This document shows, in pieces, positions 9,061 to 17,098 of a DNA stretch of 64,000 nucleotides. The notes beneath the pieces are model-generated. The model was not told where the DNA came from, did not search any database, and saw only the letters and a program-made list of their open reading frames with translations. Source of the stretch: Arthrobacter sp. OY3WO11 (lineage in GTDB: Bacteria > Actinomycetota > Actinomycetes > Actinomycetales > Micrococcaceae); NCBI RefSeq assembly GCF_001641125.1, contig NZ_LWLP01000001.1:1191475-1255474 (forward strand), given 5' to 3'. The position numbers and the translations under genes are program-made. Position 1 is the first letter of the stretch, and each line of letters opens with the position of its first letter.

Positions 9061-9624
9061 TCAGCGCCTGGTCTCGTACCTGGTCAGGACCACACCGTCG
9101 GTAAACGTCCGGGTCTCCACCAGGCTCAGGTTCACCCAGTTGTCCAGAGCTGTGAAGAACGGCGTGCCGCCGCCCACCAGGACCGGATGGGTGACCATCA
9201 GGTACTCGTCGATCAGCCCGGCCCGCATGGCCGCCGCGGCGAGTGTGGCACCGACGATGTCCATGAAACCGCCATCGTCGGCCTTGAGCCGGGTGATCTC
9301 GGTGACCGCGTCGCCGGTGACCAGGCGGGTGTTCCAGTCGACCGTGCTGATCGTCGAGGAGAACACCATTTTCGGCATGTCCCGCCACCGGCGGGCGAAC
9401 TCGATCTGCGCCGGTGTGGCGCCAGGCTGCTGGTCAGCGGTGGGCCAATGGGAGCTCATCGTCTCCCACAGTTTGCGCCCGTACAGCGCCAGGCCCGTCG
9501 CCCCCACCCGGTCGGACCACCACTGGAACAGCTCATCGCTCGGCACGCTCCAGCCGAGGTCATCGCCGGGCGCGGCGATGTAGCCGTCCAGGCTCACGTT
9601 CATGGCGAAGGCCAGATTGCGCAT
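9061..9624 (-). CDS. Dihydrofolate-reductase/RibD-fold reductase
   Basis: 187 residues of the RibD C-terminal/dihydrofolate reductase-like family. MNVSLDGYIAAPGDDLGW is the hallmark N-terminus; LYGRKLWETM and VGGGTPFF are the NADPH-fold motifs. Many paralogues of this kind exist in actinobacteria with unknown substrates, so a folate role should not be assumed. The ATG at 9624 is the natural start: the box GAGACT lies 6 nt upstream with no Shine-Dalgarno, which suggests a leaderless mRNA. The same frame stays open upstream and runs into an unrelated resolvase remnant. Confidence 0.85.
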   Translation of the reverse strand: MRNLAFAMNVSLDGYIAAPGDDLGWSVPSDELFQWWSDRVGATGLALYGRKLWETMSSHWPTADQQPGATPAQIEFARRWRDMPKMVFSSTISTVDWNTRLVTGDAVTEITRLKADDGGFMDIVGATLAAAAMRAGLIDEYLMVTHPVLVGGGTPFFTALDNWVNLSLVETRTFTDGVVLTRYETRR

Positions 9625-9822
9625 GGTGTCAGTCTCCCGTGCGTCGGCATTCGTTGTACAGACCAGCGGACGCGTCAGCTCGCGGGCAAACCTCGACGCC
9701 GGTGACAGAAGTGCCCTGCACGAAACTGCATTCTGCTCAATAGTCCTCTGCACCAACAGGCATCTTTTCCGAATCCGCCTGCACAACCTGCAGGAACTAC
9801 TTCTTTGGTGCCTGGCCGCTCC

Positions 9823-9990
9823 TGCTGCCGGGACCCATCGGTAGAGGGTGGGTACGGAGACTCCTAGCGTGTCGGCGACCACCCGCGGCAGTGTTCCTTG
9901 TTTGAGGAGATTGCGGGCTGAGCGGATCTTGGTATCTGTCATGATGCGTTTGCGGCCGCCGACGCGTCCTTGTTGGCGCGCCTCGCTACT
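9823..9990 (-). pseudogene. C-terminal remnant of a serine resolvase/invertase
   Basis: After an in-frame stop (9991-9993) about 55 residues read ARQQGRVGGRKRIMTD, then KIRSARNLLKQGTLPRVVAD, then TLGVSVPTLYRWVPA. This matches the end of a Tn3-type serine recombinase: the GRxGGR linker and the HTH_7 domain ending in TLYR. The catalytic N-terminal domain with the active Ser is missing, so it cannot recombine. The frame runs on into the reductase gene without a stop, showing that the true C-terminus is also lost. It is a scar of a mobile element at the edge of the accessory stretch. Confidence 0.7.
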
Positions 9991-10097
9991 TCACGAATCA
10001 ATTACCGCCCATGCGTGGTGAAATCCGCATGCAGAACTCCTGGCCCTGCGGAGTCCTTCACCGCCGAGCAGGCGCGGGATATGCGAGACTGTCCCGC

Positions 10098-10691
10098 ATG
10101 ACTGACGCCATGCGCAGCTATTGGGACAACCAAGCTGCGAATTTCGACGTTGAAGCTGACCATGGACTGGCTGACCCCGCCGTCCGACGAGCATGGAGGG
10201 AATTGCTGTTGCCTCTGATGCCGAAGCCCGGCAGCGACGTGGCGGACCTTGGCTGCGGGACCGGCAGTCTTTCTCTGCTGCTGGGCAGTGCCGGACACCA
10301 GGTTTGGGGTCTGGACTTGTCAGAGAAGATGGTGGACATGGCCTGGGCTAAGACGGCACACGCTGGGGTATCCGCTGAGTTCGTGGTGGGAGACGCCTCA
10401 TCGCCGCCCCGCGCTCCCGGCTCTATCGATGTTGTGCTTGCCCGCCACGTTTTGTGGGCTCTTCCTGATCCTGACGCCGCGGTGGCGCGCTGGACCGGGC
10501 TGCTCCGAGGTACCGGCACCATGATTCTCATCGAAGGGCTGTGGGGAACAGGTGCAGGAATTCCCGCGGAACGCTGTCTGGAGCTAGTCCGCTGTCACCG
10601 CAAGAATGCCACCGTGACAATGTTGACGGACCCTGCGCTCTGGGGCAAAGAAATCACGGACGAACGCTACGTGATAGTCAGCACGTCCTAG
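10098..10691 (+). CDS. Class I SAM-dependent methyltransferase
   Basis: 197 residues of the Methyltransf_11/25 type. VADLGCGTGSLSLLLG is motif I for SAM binding; GLDLSEKMVD and VVGDASSPP are the next two strands; ARHVLWALPDP is the post-II region. The N-terminus SYWDNQAANFDVEADHGL is typical of small-molecule methyltransferases. The start is ATG 10098, with GAGACT 7 nt upstream and no RBS, so probably leaderless; ATG 10110 is a possible alternative. It stands alone, so there is no clue to the substrate. Confidence 0.85.
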   Translation: MTDAMRSYWDNQAANFDVEADHGLADPAVRRAWRELLLPLMPKPGSDVADLGCGTGSLSLLLGSAGHQVWGLDLSEKMVDMAWAKTAHAGVSAEFVVGDASSPPRAPGSIDVVLARHVLWALPDPDAAVARWTGLLRGTGTMILIEGLWGTGAGIPAERCLELVRCHRKNATVTMLTDPALWGKEITDERYVIVSTS

Positions 10692-10872
10692 CGGCGTAAT
10701 CCGGCCGGACATGTGTATGTCATCTATTGGTGGCTTCCGCTGGACGGCTATTTCCGCCCACCGGGCACAATGAAGTCGTCCTGGAGGACCAGCAGAGATC
10801 GACCCCGAACTGCTCGGCTGGAGCAACGAAGGATGTGCCCGCAACCACGTCCGAGTCTCGTACCGGGGCCCA

Positions 10873-10900
10873 TAATTATGCGCATTTAATTATGCGCATT
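10873..10900. repeat. Perfect 14-bp tandem repeat
   Basis: TAATTATGCGCATT occurs twice head to tail (10873-10886 and 10887-10900). The unit contains the palindrome ATGCGCAT. Paired AT-rich cores of this kind resemble recombinase core sites, but no recombinase is adjacent except the resolvase relic 900 bp away. Confidence 0.7.
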
Positions 10901-10938
10901 CGGAAAGAATCGGGCTCTCCTGTCGTTTCAGAAGCTGG

Positions 10939-10976
10939 CTGCACAAAGTTCCCCCTGTATTTCAGGGTTTGTGCAG
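10939..10976. repeat. 9-bp inverted repeat with inner hairpin
   Basis: CTGCACAAA (10939-10947) pairs perfectly with TTTGTGCAG (10968-10976). The loop holds a second small inverted repeat, CCTG-TATTT-CAGG. It could be a terminator-like or mobile-element end structure. It lies about 250 nt after the methyltransferase stop. Confidence 0.6.
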
Positions 10977-11399
10977 ACAGCTTGTGACCAGTAGCTGGCC
11001 TGTACCCCTATGCACAAAGCTCCCTTTCGATCGATACTCCTATTCACAAATGCACAGACATGTCTGGAAACCCCAGAATACGAGGCATCTCACGAGTTTG
11101 TCCGAACTCAGCTGCACGAGCGGGTCGTCCTGTTAGGCGGAGCTGCGCTGAAGACCACGGGTCTAACCACGTCTGGCGGTTCTGCCCTTGTAGGTTTGGG
11201 TCATACATTAGAAATACTGTTACCAACGTCTTTCGGGGCGGAGCGGAGTATGCGTGGGTTTGGTGATTGCAGAATTAAAGAGGGGTTATGTAACTGACGG
11301 TGACCGGTTGAACGTGATTACTCAAGGATTCGCCGATGGTGCGACTGGTCCTACCAGCGGTCGTCGTGCGAGCGGCTTGCTAACCGGGACGGAGAAGGA

Positions 11400-11828
11400 A
11401 TGACATATACCGGCAGTGACGTAGAAGGCGGGGCCGAGAATCAAAAGGCCCCTAGATCAAAAATGAAATGGTATTGGAAGCTGGCTGGATTACTGTTCTT
11501 TGGCTACACCATCTTCTATATGTTGATGCCCGTTCTGAACTCAGTAGGGATTGAGAGCATCCGATGTGAGATTAGCTCGGCAAAATCGCATACAAGTTCC
11601 GGTGGCTCTAGAGGCTCGGCTTCGACAGCAGGCGTTCTGGTCGAGACGACTAATTGCGGGAAAGTTCATGTGTCCACAGGGGTGACTTTCGATAATCAAG
11701 ACGAAGTGGCTGCATCCTTCAAAGCTGGCAGCGAATACGAGTTCGACCTTGGTTGGTTCTCCAGAGTGTGGACCAAAGACATCGGGCAAGGGATTCCATC
11801 AGTGAACGACTATCGGTTGGTTGACTGA
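11400..11828 (+). CDS. Small membrane-anchored protein of unknown function
   Basis: 142 residues. A basic N-terminal stretch (PRSKMKWYWK) precedes one membrane helix, LAGLLFFGYTIFYMLMPVLN (about residues 29-48). A short extracytoplasmic domain with two Cys (in RCEISSAK and TTNCGKVH) follows, perhaps a disulfide. GGAGAAGGA lies directly before the ATG. I do not recognise the family. It belongs to the lower-GC accessory stretch and is followed 70 nt later by a lipoprotein gene on the same strand, so the two may be co-transcribed and act at the cell surface. Confidence 0.6.
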   Translation: MTYTGSDVEGGAENQKAPRSKMKWYWKLAGLLFFGYTIFYMLMPVLNSVGIESIRCEISSAKSHTSSGGSRGSASTAGVLVETTNCGKVHVSTGVTFDNQDEVAASFKAGSEYEFDLGWFSRVWTKDIGQGIPSVNDYRLVD

Positions 11829-11898
11829 TGGTTCCGCTCGCTGGCTGGAACTTTGGGGCCGACGGATCTGCACAAGGCCTTACTGGAAGGAATGTCCC

Positions 11899-12507
11899 AT
11901 GCGCGCGGTAAAGGCGTATATAAGGATCCTCGCGGCCGCGACGGCCGTGCTCATGGTGGGAATGCCAATAACCGCATGCGCTGAGAAGGAGCCAGGGAAC
12001 ACAATGCCAGAGAAGGCGACGCCAGAACAGACAATGACTGCCCGGGAGGGACGGGACCGGGTGGTCGAACTCGTCATGAATACTACCAAGCAGCTCAAGG
12101 TCACCGGGTGGTGGCCCCGTAACGGCGTGGCGTGGGCGCAGGAGTGCTCCCTGGGAGAGGGAGAGGGCGAGGAGGGTGCCAGTTATGGCTATGACCGCTG
12201 GGCACCCCAAGGAACAGAGCATATTGAGGACGCGAAACGCGTAGCCGAGTACTGGGAGTCCCTCGGCATGACCGTACGTACCGTGAACCCGACAACGCAC
12301 CCGACCGTCTTCGCCGAGGGCGGGCCCGTACTTCGGGCCAGCTTCGATACTGATGCATCTGACAAGTCGTACAGCATTGGTGCCACTGCCCCGTGCTCAC
12401 CGGGAGAAGCGGTTGCCTTGAACGACGAGGACGAAGCAGAGCGGAATCAAGGCAAAGTACTCCCCGGAGACGAAGGCATCGTCGTTCGCGAAGACCCGCC
12501 GCAATAA
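11899..12507 (+). CDS. Lipoprotein of unknown function
   Basis: 202 residues. A hydrophobic signal (YIRILAAATAVLMVGMP) ends in the lipobox ITAC with Cys at residue 27, so the protein is anchored on the outer membrane face. The mature part is acidic (many Glu) with conserved-looking TGWWPRNGVAWAQEC; the general form resembles small actinobacterial lipoproteins with a divided beta-sheet domain, but I cannot name the family. GGAAGGA lies 7 nt before ATG 11899. Upstream in-frame starts overlap the previous gene and lack an RBS. Confidence 0.6.
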   Translation: MRAVKAYIRILAAATAVLMVGMPITACAEKEPGNTMPEKATPEQTMTAREGRDRVVELVMNTTKQLKVTGWWPRNGVAWAQECSLGEGEGEEGASYGYDRWAPQGTEHIEDAKRVAEYWESLGMTVRTVNPTTHPTVFAEGGPVLRASFDTDASDKSYSIGATAPCSPGEAVALNDEDEAERNQGKVLPGDEGIVVREDPPQ

Positions 12508-12616
12508 CTCCACGATGTACATCCAATCGGGCAGGGTCATACGGCCGTAACCCGTTGCGCACCGGGCGTGTGTGCAGGCGTCTCCTTTGGACGGTGCAGC
12601 CGATACGCCTTGTCAG

Positions 12617-13015
12617 CTACGCCGACGGTTGCGGGTAGTGCCGGGTTCGGCGGCGGCGATACCAGGCCTGGCTCATGAACGTGTCATCGAGAAGAATTCG
12701 TCCCATGCTCAGTCCGAAGATGCGGTGCACCTGCTTCAGCGCGGCTTTGAAAGCACTGTGTCGATGCTCGTCTGGGCCGTAGACATCGTTGATGCTTCCC
12801 ATTCCACCCCGCAGGAGGCTGCCGGTCATCAAATAGATTCCGCGACGTTCTTCTTTTGATGCAGCGACCTCGAGTCTCCGTGCCGTAGCGCCAAATCCCC
12901 CGGCCCAGTATCGGCCGGTCGTGTTTTCAAACGCCTCCAGCGAGGCACACAGCACATCCAGCGCGTGGATACCCGCCGTTTGGTCATCAGATTTCCAGCC
13001 TCGTCCTCGTCCCAT
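12617..13015 (-). CDS. Hypothetical protein, 132 residues
   Basis: The central segment GGFGATARRLEVAASKEERR and the later GSLLRGGMGSINDVYG look like a real folded protein. The G-G-M-G-S-x-N-D element recalls small uncharacterised families seen near toxin/immunity loci, but I cannot confirm membership. There is no signal peptide or membrane helix. The start ATG 13015 has TAGCCT 7 nt upstream and no clear Shine-Dalgarno, matching the leaderless pattern seen elsewhere in this window. Part of the accessory stretch; function unknown. Confidence 0.5.
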   Translation of the reverse strand: MGRGRGWKSDDQTAGIHALDVLCASLEAFENTTGRYWAGGFGATARRLEVAASKEERRGIYLMTGSLLRGGMGSINDVYGPDEHRHSAFKAALKQVHRIFGLSMGRILLDDTFMSQAWYRRRRTRHYPQPSA

Positions 13016-13305
13016 ACCCCTCAGGCTAAATCACAGAATCGCGGATTTTTCACCGCGGACACTGCACAAAGCTGCTCAGGCCAGTTGCGGAGCTAACACT
13101 TGGATGCTGCATCGAGAGAGGCAAGGTCACTTACCGCTTGGAGTCACAGCCGCTCAGGCGCTTTCGGCGGAAGGGGGCGCTTCGTCAAGAGCCGGGATGC
13201 GCTTGCCTTGACCGCTGGGGAGGGCATGTCCCGAATACCTTGTCCGATTAGATGGCCGGGAAGGTGCCCCAACTTCAACGCTCTGCCGTCTCGTAACCCT
13301 TGGGT

Positions 13306-13344
13306 GGCGAGTTCAGGTGGTGAGTGCAACACCCTGAACTCGCC
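13306..13344. repeat. 12-bp perfect inverted repeat
   Basis: GGCGAGTTCAGG (13306-13317) pairs with CCTGAACTCGCC (13333-13344). It lies 47 nt beyond the stop of the GH3 gene and could end its transcript. The loop TGGTGAGTGCAACAC also resembles the outer end of IS30-family elements, so it may be a mobile-element scar. The remaining 13016-13390 gap shows no gene. Confidence 0.6.
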
Positions 13345-13390
13345 GTTGTACCCACCGTTAGTTATGAGACACGTTGGGAGCAGCTGCGGC

Positions 13391-15754
13391 TCAGATGTGC
13401 TGGGTGATCCTCACCGGCGTCAGCATTTCGCGGTCGAAACCCACCACGCGGCGCTCGCCGTGAAGGATCACTTCATGGGTGTGCACATCCTGCGTGCTGG
13501 AGGTGGCCACGTGCAGTTTCACTAGGCCGGGCGTGACCACGCGCTTCAGGTCCACGCCGGTGAAGGACGTGCGGTCCGCGTGCACGGTGAACTCGACCGC
13601 TGCCGAGGACCCGGCCGCGAGTTCCACCCGGGCAAATCCGATCAGCTCCCGGACCGGCCGGACCACCTCGCCTACCGGATCCTCGAGGTAAAGCTGCACT
13701 ACCTCGGCGCCGTCAACGGCCCCGGTGTTGGTGACCGTGCAGCTCACGGTGACCGCTTCCGCCGTCGACATCGCAGGAGCGCCGGCCACGTGGTCCGAGA
13801 ACGCGAAGCTTGTATAGGAAAGCCCGTGACCGAAGCCGAATAGCGGCGACGGATCCAGGGCGCTGACGCCGGACGGGCCGGCCAGCCGGCTGCGCAGGTA
13901 GGTGCCGGGCTGCCCGCCGGGGGTGCGCGGAACGGACACCGGCAGTTTGCCGGAAGGATTGACGACGCCGGTCAGCACGTCCCAGAGTGCCTCGCCGCCC
14001 TCCTCGCCGGGAAAGAAGCCCTGGATGATGGCGCTGGCGCGGTCCACGAAGTCCCCGAGCGCGTAGGGCCGGCCGCTGAGGACCACCACGACGGTGCGCG
14101 TCCCCGCAGCCTCGGCAGCAGCCAGTACGCGGTCAAGCATGCGGTGCTGGTCACCCGGGAGCCGGAGGTCTGGGGCGTCGTTTCCTTCCCCGGACGTGCC
14201 GCGGCCGAAGAGTCCGGCGTTGTCGCCCACGGCGATCACGCAGGTGTCCACCTCGGAAGCGATAGTGCACGCCTCCTCGATCTGTTCCTCCGTGATGGTC
14301 TCGCAGGTGCCGGTGGCGGCACTGCGGACGGACCCGAAACGGGAGGCAGCAGCGTCAGCGACGGTGGGGATCCGGATGCCCATCGGCACGTCAGGGTGCG
14401 AGGCACCCACGTGGGCGTCGAAGGAGTAGCAGCCCAGCATCGCGAACGGGTCCTGCGCCAGCGGCCCCACCACGCCGAGTGCGCTCAAGGTGCCGGGCAG
14501 CGGCAGCGCGGGGCCGCCGTCGTGCGTCCTGTTGCTCAGCAGCACCAGCGACTGTGCTGCGATCTCCCGCGCCAGCTCGCGGTTCACCGCCGGGTCAAGG
14601 TTGATGGTTCCGGCGGCAAGTGCCGGGGGAGCGGGGTTGAAGTCCGAGGACAGTAGTCCGGCCTCCTGCTTCTGGGTCAGTACCCGCCGCAGCGCGGTGT
14701 CCACCAGTGCCTCGGCAACTGCGCCCCCGCGGACCCGTTCCTGCAGCGGCATGCCGAAGCAATTCACCGTGGGCAGTTCCACGTCCACCCCGGCCGTCAG
14801 GGCAAGGGCGGCGGCTTCGCCGGAATCGGCAGCCACGCCGTGGGTGACGTTGAGGAAGGCGACACCGAAGTAGTCGGCCACCACCGTCCCGGCAAAACCC
14901 CACTCGTCCCGGAGCAGGGACGTGAGGAGTGCACGGTTGGCGGCCGCCGGGAGGCCGTCTGTATCGGTGTAGGCATGCATCACGGACCGGGCACCGCCGT
15001 ACTTGATGGCCAGTTCGAACGGCGGCAGCATCACATCCGCCAGCTCCCGCGGGCCCATGGACACCGGGGCGTGGTTGCGGCCGGCGCGGGACGCGGAGTA
15101 GCCGACGAAGTGCTTGAGGGTGGCCACGATCCCTGCCCCCTCCAGGCCCTCCACGTAGGAGCTGGCCAGAATTCCCACCAGGTACGGGTCCTCGCCGATG
15201 GTCTCCTCCACCCGGCCCCAGCGCAGATCGCGCACCACGTCCAGCACAGGGGCCAGGCCCTGGTGGACGCCGAGCTGCCGCATCTGGTCCCCGATCAGCC
15301 CTGCCATGCGCCGGACAAGGGCGGGGTTGAAGGTAGCGCCCCAGGCCAGGGGCACCGGGAACGCCGTGGCTTTCCAGGCGGCCAGGCCCGCGAGGCATTC
15401 CTCATGGACCTGCGCGGGGATGCCGAATCGGGACGCGGCCATGATCTGTTCCTGCGCGGCCGCCAGCCGGCGTGCACCCTCCAGCGGCTCCACGGGGACC
15501 GTGCCGTACATGCGGGTGATCTGGCCCAAGCCGTTGGAAATCACTTCCTCCCAGGACCGGCCGTCGCCGGCCATCTCGTTCTGCAGGGGAGCCACAGAGT
15601 CGCCGTCCGTTGAGGCATTCACCCAGACGCCGGCCAGCTGCGCCAGCTTCTCTTCCAGCGTCATCTCACGGATCAGGCGTTCGACGGCGTCGCTGCCGCC
15701 GCCCGGAACGCTGTCCTGGCTTAGTGCTTGCTTCTCGGCGGCACCGCTCGTCAC
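13391..15754 (-). CDS. GH3 beta-glycosidase
   Basis: 787 residues, three-domain GH3. The TIM barrel carries WGRVEETIGEDPYLVG, KHFVGYS and the nucleophile Asp in VVADYFG (about residue 294). The alpha/beta sandwich domain follows (VIAVGDNAGLFGRGTSGEG...), then a C-terminal fibronectin-III-like domain (VTNTGAVDGAEVVQLYLED). No signal peptide, so it is intracellular and releases glucose or xylose units from imported glycosides; which one cannot be told. GTG 15754 is preceded by AGGAGA. It diverges from the Gfo/Idh gene and shares with it a promoter region full of LacI-type sites. Confidence 0.92.
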   Translation of the reverse strand: MTSGAAEKQALSQDSVPGGGSDAVERLIREMTLEEKLAQLAGVWVNASTDGDSVAPLQNEMAGDGRSWEEVISNGLGQITRMYGTVPVEPLEGARRLAAAQEQIMAASRFGIPAQVHEECLAGLAAWKATAFPVPLAWGATFNPALVRRMAGLIGDQMRQLGVHQGLAPVLDVVRDLRWGRVEETIGEDPYLVGILASSYVEGLEGAGIVATLKHFVGYSASRAGRNHAPVSMGPRELADVMLPPFELAIKYGGARSVMHAYTDTDGLPAAANRALLTSLLRDEWGFAGTVVADYFGVAFLNVTHGVAADSGEAAALALTAGVDVELPTVNCFGMPLQERVRGGAVAEALVDTALRRVLTQKQEAGLLSSDFNPAPPALAAGTINLDPAVNRELAREIAAQSLVLLSNRTHDGGPALPLPGTLSALGVVGPLAQDPFAMLGCYSFDAHVGASHPDVPMGIRIPTVADAAASRFGSVRSAATGTCETITEEQIEEACTIASEVDTCVIAVGDNAGLFGRGTSGEGNDAPDLRLPGDQHRMLDRVLAAAEAAGTRTVVVVLSGRPYALGDFVDRASAIIQGFFPGEEGGEALWDVLTGVVNPSGKLPVSVPRTPGGQPGTYLRSRLAGPSGVSALDPSPLFGFGHGLSYTSFAFSDHVAGAPAMSTAEAVTVSCTVTNTGAVDGAEVVQLYLEDPVGEVVRPVRELIGFARVELAAGSSAAVEFTVHADRTSFTGVDLKRVVTPGLVKLHVATSSTQDVHTHEVILHGERRVVGFDREMLTPVRITQHI

Positions 15755-15786
15755 GGGCTTCTCCTAGGGATCGTGATTGCTTCTCT

Positions 15787-15815
15787 GAAACTATCAGAAA
15801 CTCATTACAAGTTTC
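15787..15815. promoter_or_regulatory. LacI-type operator cluster before the GH3 gene
   Basis: GAAACTATC (15787-15795) is followed by GAAACT-CATTACA-AGTTTC (15797-15815), the same arms and 7-nt spacer as at 2430-2448. GAAACTATC is the reverse complement of the GATAGTTTC arm found at 2260 and 2440. It lies 33 nt upstream of the GH3 start. Confidence 0.65.
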
Positions 15816-15896
15816 TAGGCTTAAAATCCTTGACGTGGGATGGATTTGCTCCATACGGTTGATTGCAGGTGCGGATAGCAGCTCAACCTTGTCTTC

Positions 15897-15931
15897 GAAA
15901 CTTCTGTATTTTCCTAGAAAGTTTCGAAACC
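15897..15931. promoter_or_regulatory. Second operator cluster before the Gfo/Idh gene
   Basis: GAAACT (15897-15902), then AGTTTC (15920-15925) inside the perfect 10-bp palindrome GTTTCGAAAC (15921-15930). It is 24 nt upstream of the oxidoreductase start and probably serves the rightward operon, while 15787-15815 serves GH3. Confidence 0.55.
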
Positions 15932-15954
15932 TTTACTGCAACGACGGAGAGATC

Positions 15955-17070
15955 ATGCGGACGTACAGAGTGGCCATCGTGGGAACCGGCGGGATCGCGG
16001 CGGTGCACGCGGACAACCTTGCCCGGACAGGCGGGAGGGCGGAGCTCGTTGCCGCATGCGATGTGGACCAGGGCAGGCTGGACGCCTTCGCCGGCCAGCA
16101 CGGCGTTGAGGGCAGGTACCTCACCCTTGCCGACCTGCTGGCCGGGGCCAAACCGGACATTGTGCACCTCTGCACCCCGCCCATGTTCCACATCGACCAG
16201 GCCATCGAATGCCTGGAGGCGGGCGTCCACGTCCTGTCCGAGAAGCCGCCAGCGCTTAGCCTCGCTGACTTTGACCGGCTGGAGAAGGCGCAGGCAAAGG
16301 GCGGTGCCCAGTTCTCCTGCGTCTTCCAGCACCGCTTTGGCGATGCGTCGGCGGCTGCCAGGGAACTGATCGGAGCCACGGTATTCGGCCGTCCCCTGGT
16401 GGCCCGCTGTGACACGCTCTGGTACCGGCCGGACAGTTACTGGGACCTGCCCTGGCGCGGCACCTGGAACGCGGAAGGCGGCGGACCCACCATGGGCCAC
16501 GGCATCCACCAGTTCGATCTGCTCCTCCACCTGCTGGGCCCGTGGGAGGAAGTCACCGCCATCGCCACCCGGCAGGACCGCGCCACGTCCACCGAGGACC
16601 TCTCCGCGGCACTGGTCCGGTTCGAGAACGGCGCGGTGGCCACCATCGTCAACTCGCTGCTGTCGCCCCGGGAAACCTCGGACATCAGGATCGACTGCGA
16701 GTTCGCCACCGTGGAACTAAGCCACCTCTATGGCTACAGCACCGATAACTGGACCATTACTGCCGCCCCCGGCCACGAAGAACAGGTCAACAACGCGTGG
16801 GCCGGGCATCCGCTGGAGCGGGGGAGCGGGCACTCGGCGCAGTTCCTGGCCATGTATGACGCGCTCGACGCCGGGCGTCCCCTTCCCGCCGGCGCCGACT
16901 CTGCACGCCAGACCCTTGAACTTGCCGCCGCCATCTACGCCTCCGCCTTCACCGGCACCCCGGTCCGGCGCGGCGACATCGTCCCCGGCCACCCCTTCTA
17001 CGCCGGCATGGACGGCGAGGGACTGGGCGCCGAAGTGCTGGACGCCACCGCCCTCCGCGCCCGCGCCTGA
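15955..17070 (+). CDS. Gfo/Idh/MocA-family oxidoreductase
   Basis: 371 residues. The N-terminal Rossmann domain starts VAIVGTGGIAAVHADNLAR; the EKP motif (LSEKPPALS) is the conserved lysine segment near the nicotinamide. The C-terminal alpha/beta domain has GGGPTMGHGIHQFDLLLHLLG, the GxxxDxG/H-type catalytic helix of the family. It should oxidise or epimerise a sugar or sugar derivative with NAD(P). GGAGAG precedes ATG 15955. It heads an operon with a DUF6807 protein, a cupin and LacI, which suggests it modifies the sugar released or imported by the glycosidases. Confidence 0.88.
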   Translation: MRTYRVAIVGTGGIAAVHADNLARTGGRAELVAACDVDQGRLDAFAGQHGVEGRYLTLADLLAGAKPDIVHLCTPPMFHIDQAIECLEAGVHVLSEKPPALSLADFDRLEKAQAKGGAQFSCVFQHRFGDASAAARELIGATVFGRPLVARCDTLWYRPDSYWDLPWRGTWNAEGGGPTMGHGIHQFDLLLHLLGPWEEVTAIATRQDRATSTEDLSAALVRFENGAVATIVNSLLSPRETSDIRIDCEFATVELSHLYGYSTDNWTITAAPGHEEQVNNAWAGHPLERGSGHSAQFLAMYDALDAGRPLPAGADSARQTLELAAAIYASAFTGTPVRRGDIVPGHPFYAGMDGEGLGAEVLDATALRARA

Positions 17071-17098
17071 CAATTCACACTTTCCAAGGAGACTTTTT

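Larger units (their letters stand above)
10692..11399. other. 700-base gap with repeats and no convincing gene
   Basis: No open frame here looks like a protein. The stretch is richer in A/T than its neighbours. It contains a 14-bp tandem repeat (10873-10900) and an inverted repeat (10939-10976). The word TGCACAAAG/C recurs at about 10940, 11011 and 13063. A frame near 10790-10870 reads IDPELLGWSNEGCARNHVRV and then stops; it may be a gene tail but I do not recognise it. Confidence 0.5.

Noticed and set aside
10873..10900. Tandem repeat as a small CRISPR array
   Set aside because: Two abutting copies without spacers and no cas genes anywhere in the window.
11010..11297. Possible 95-residue gene in the 10.7-11.4 kb gap
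   Set aside because: No RBS, no hydrophobic or domain pattern, and an overlapping frame is equally open; treated as non-coding.
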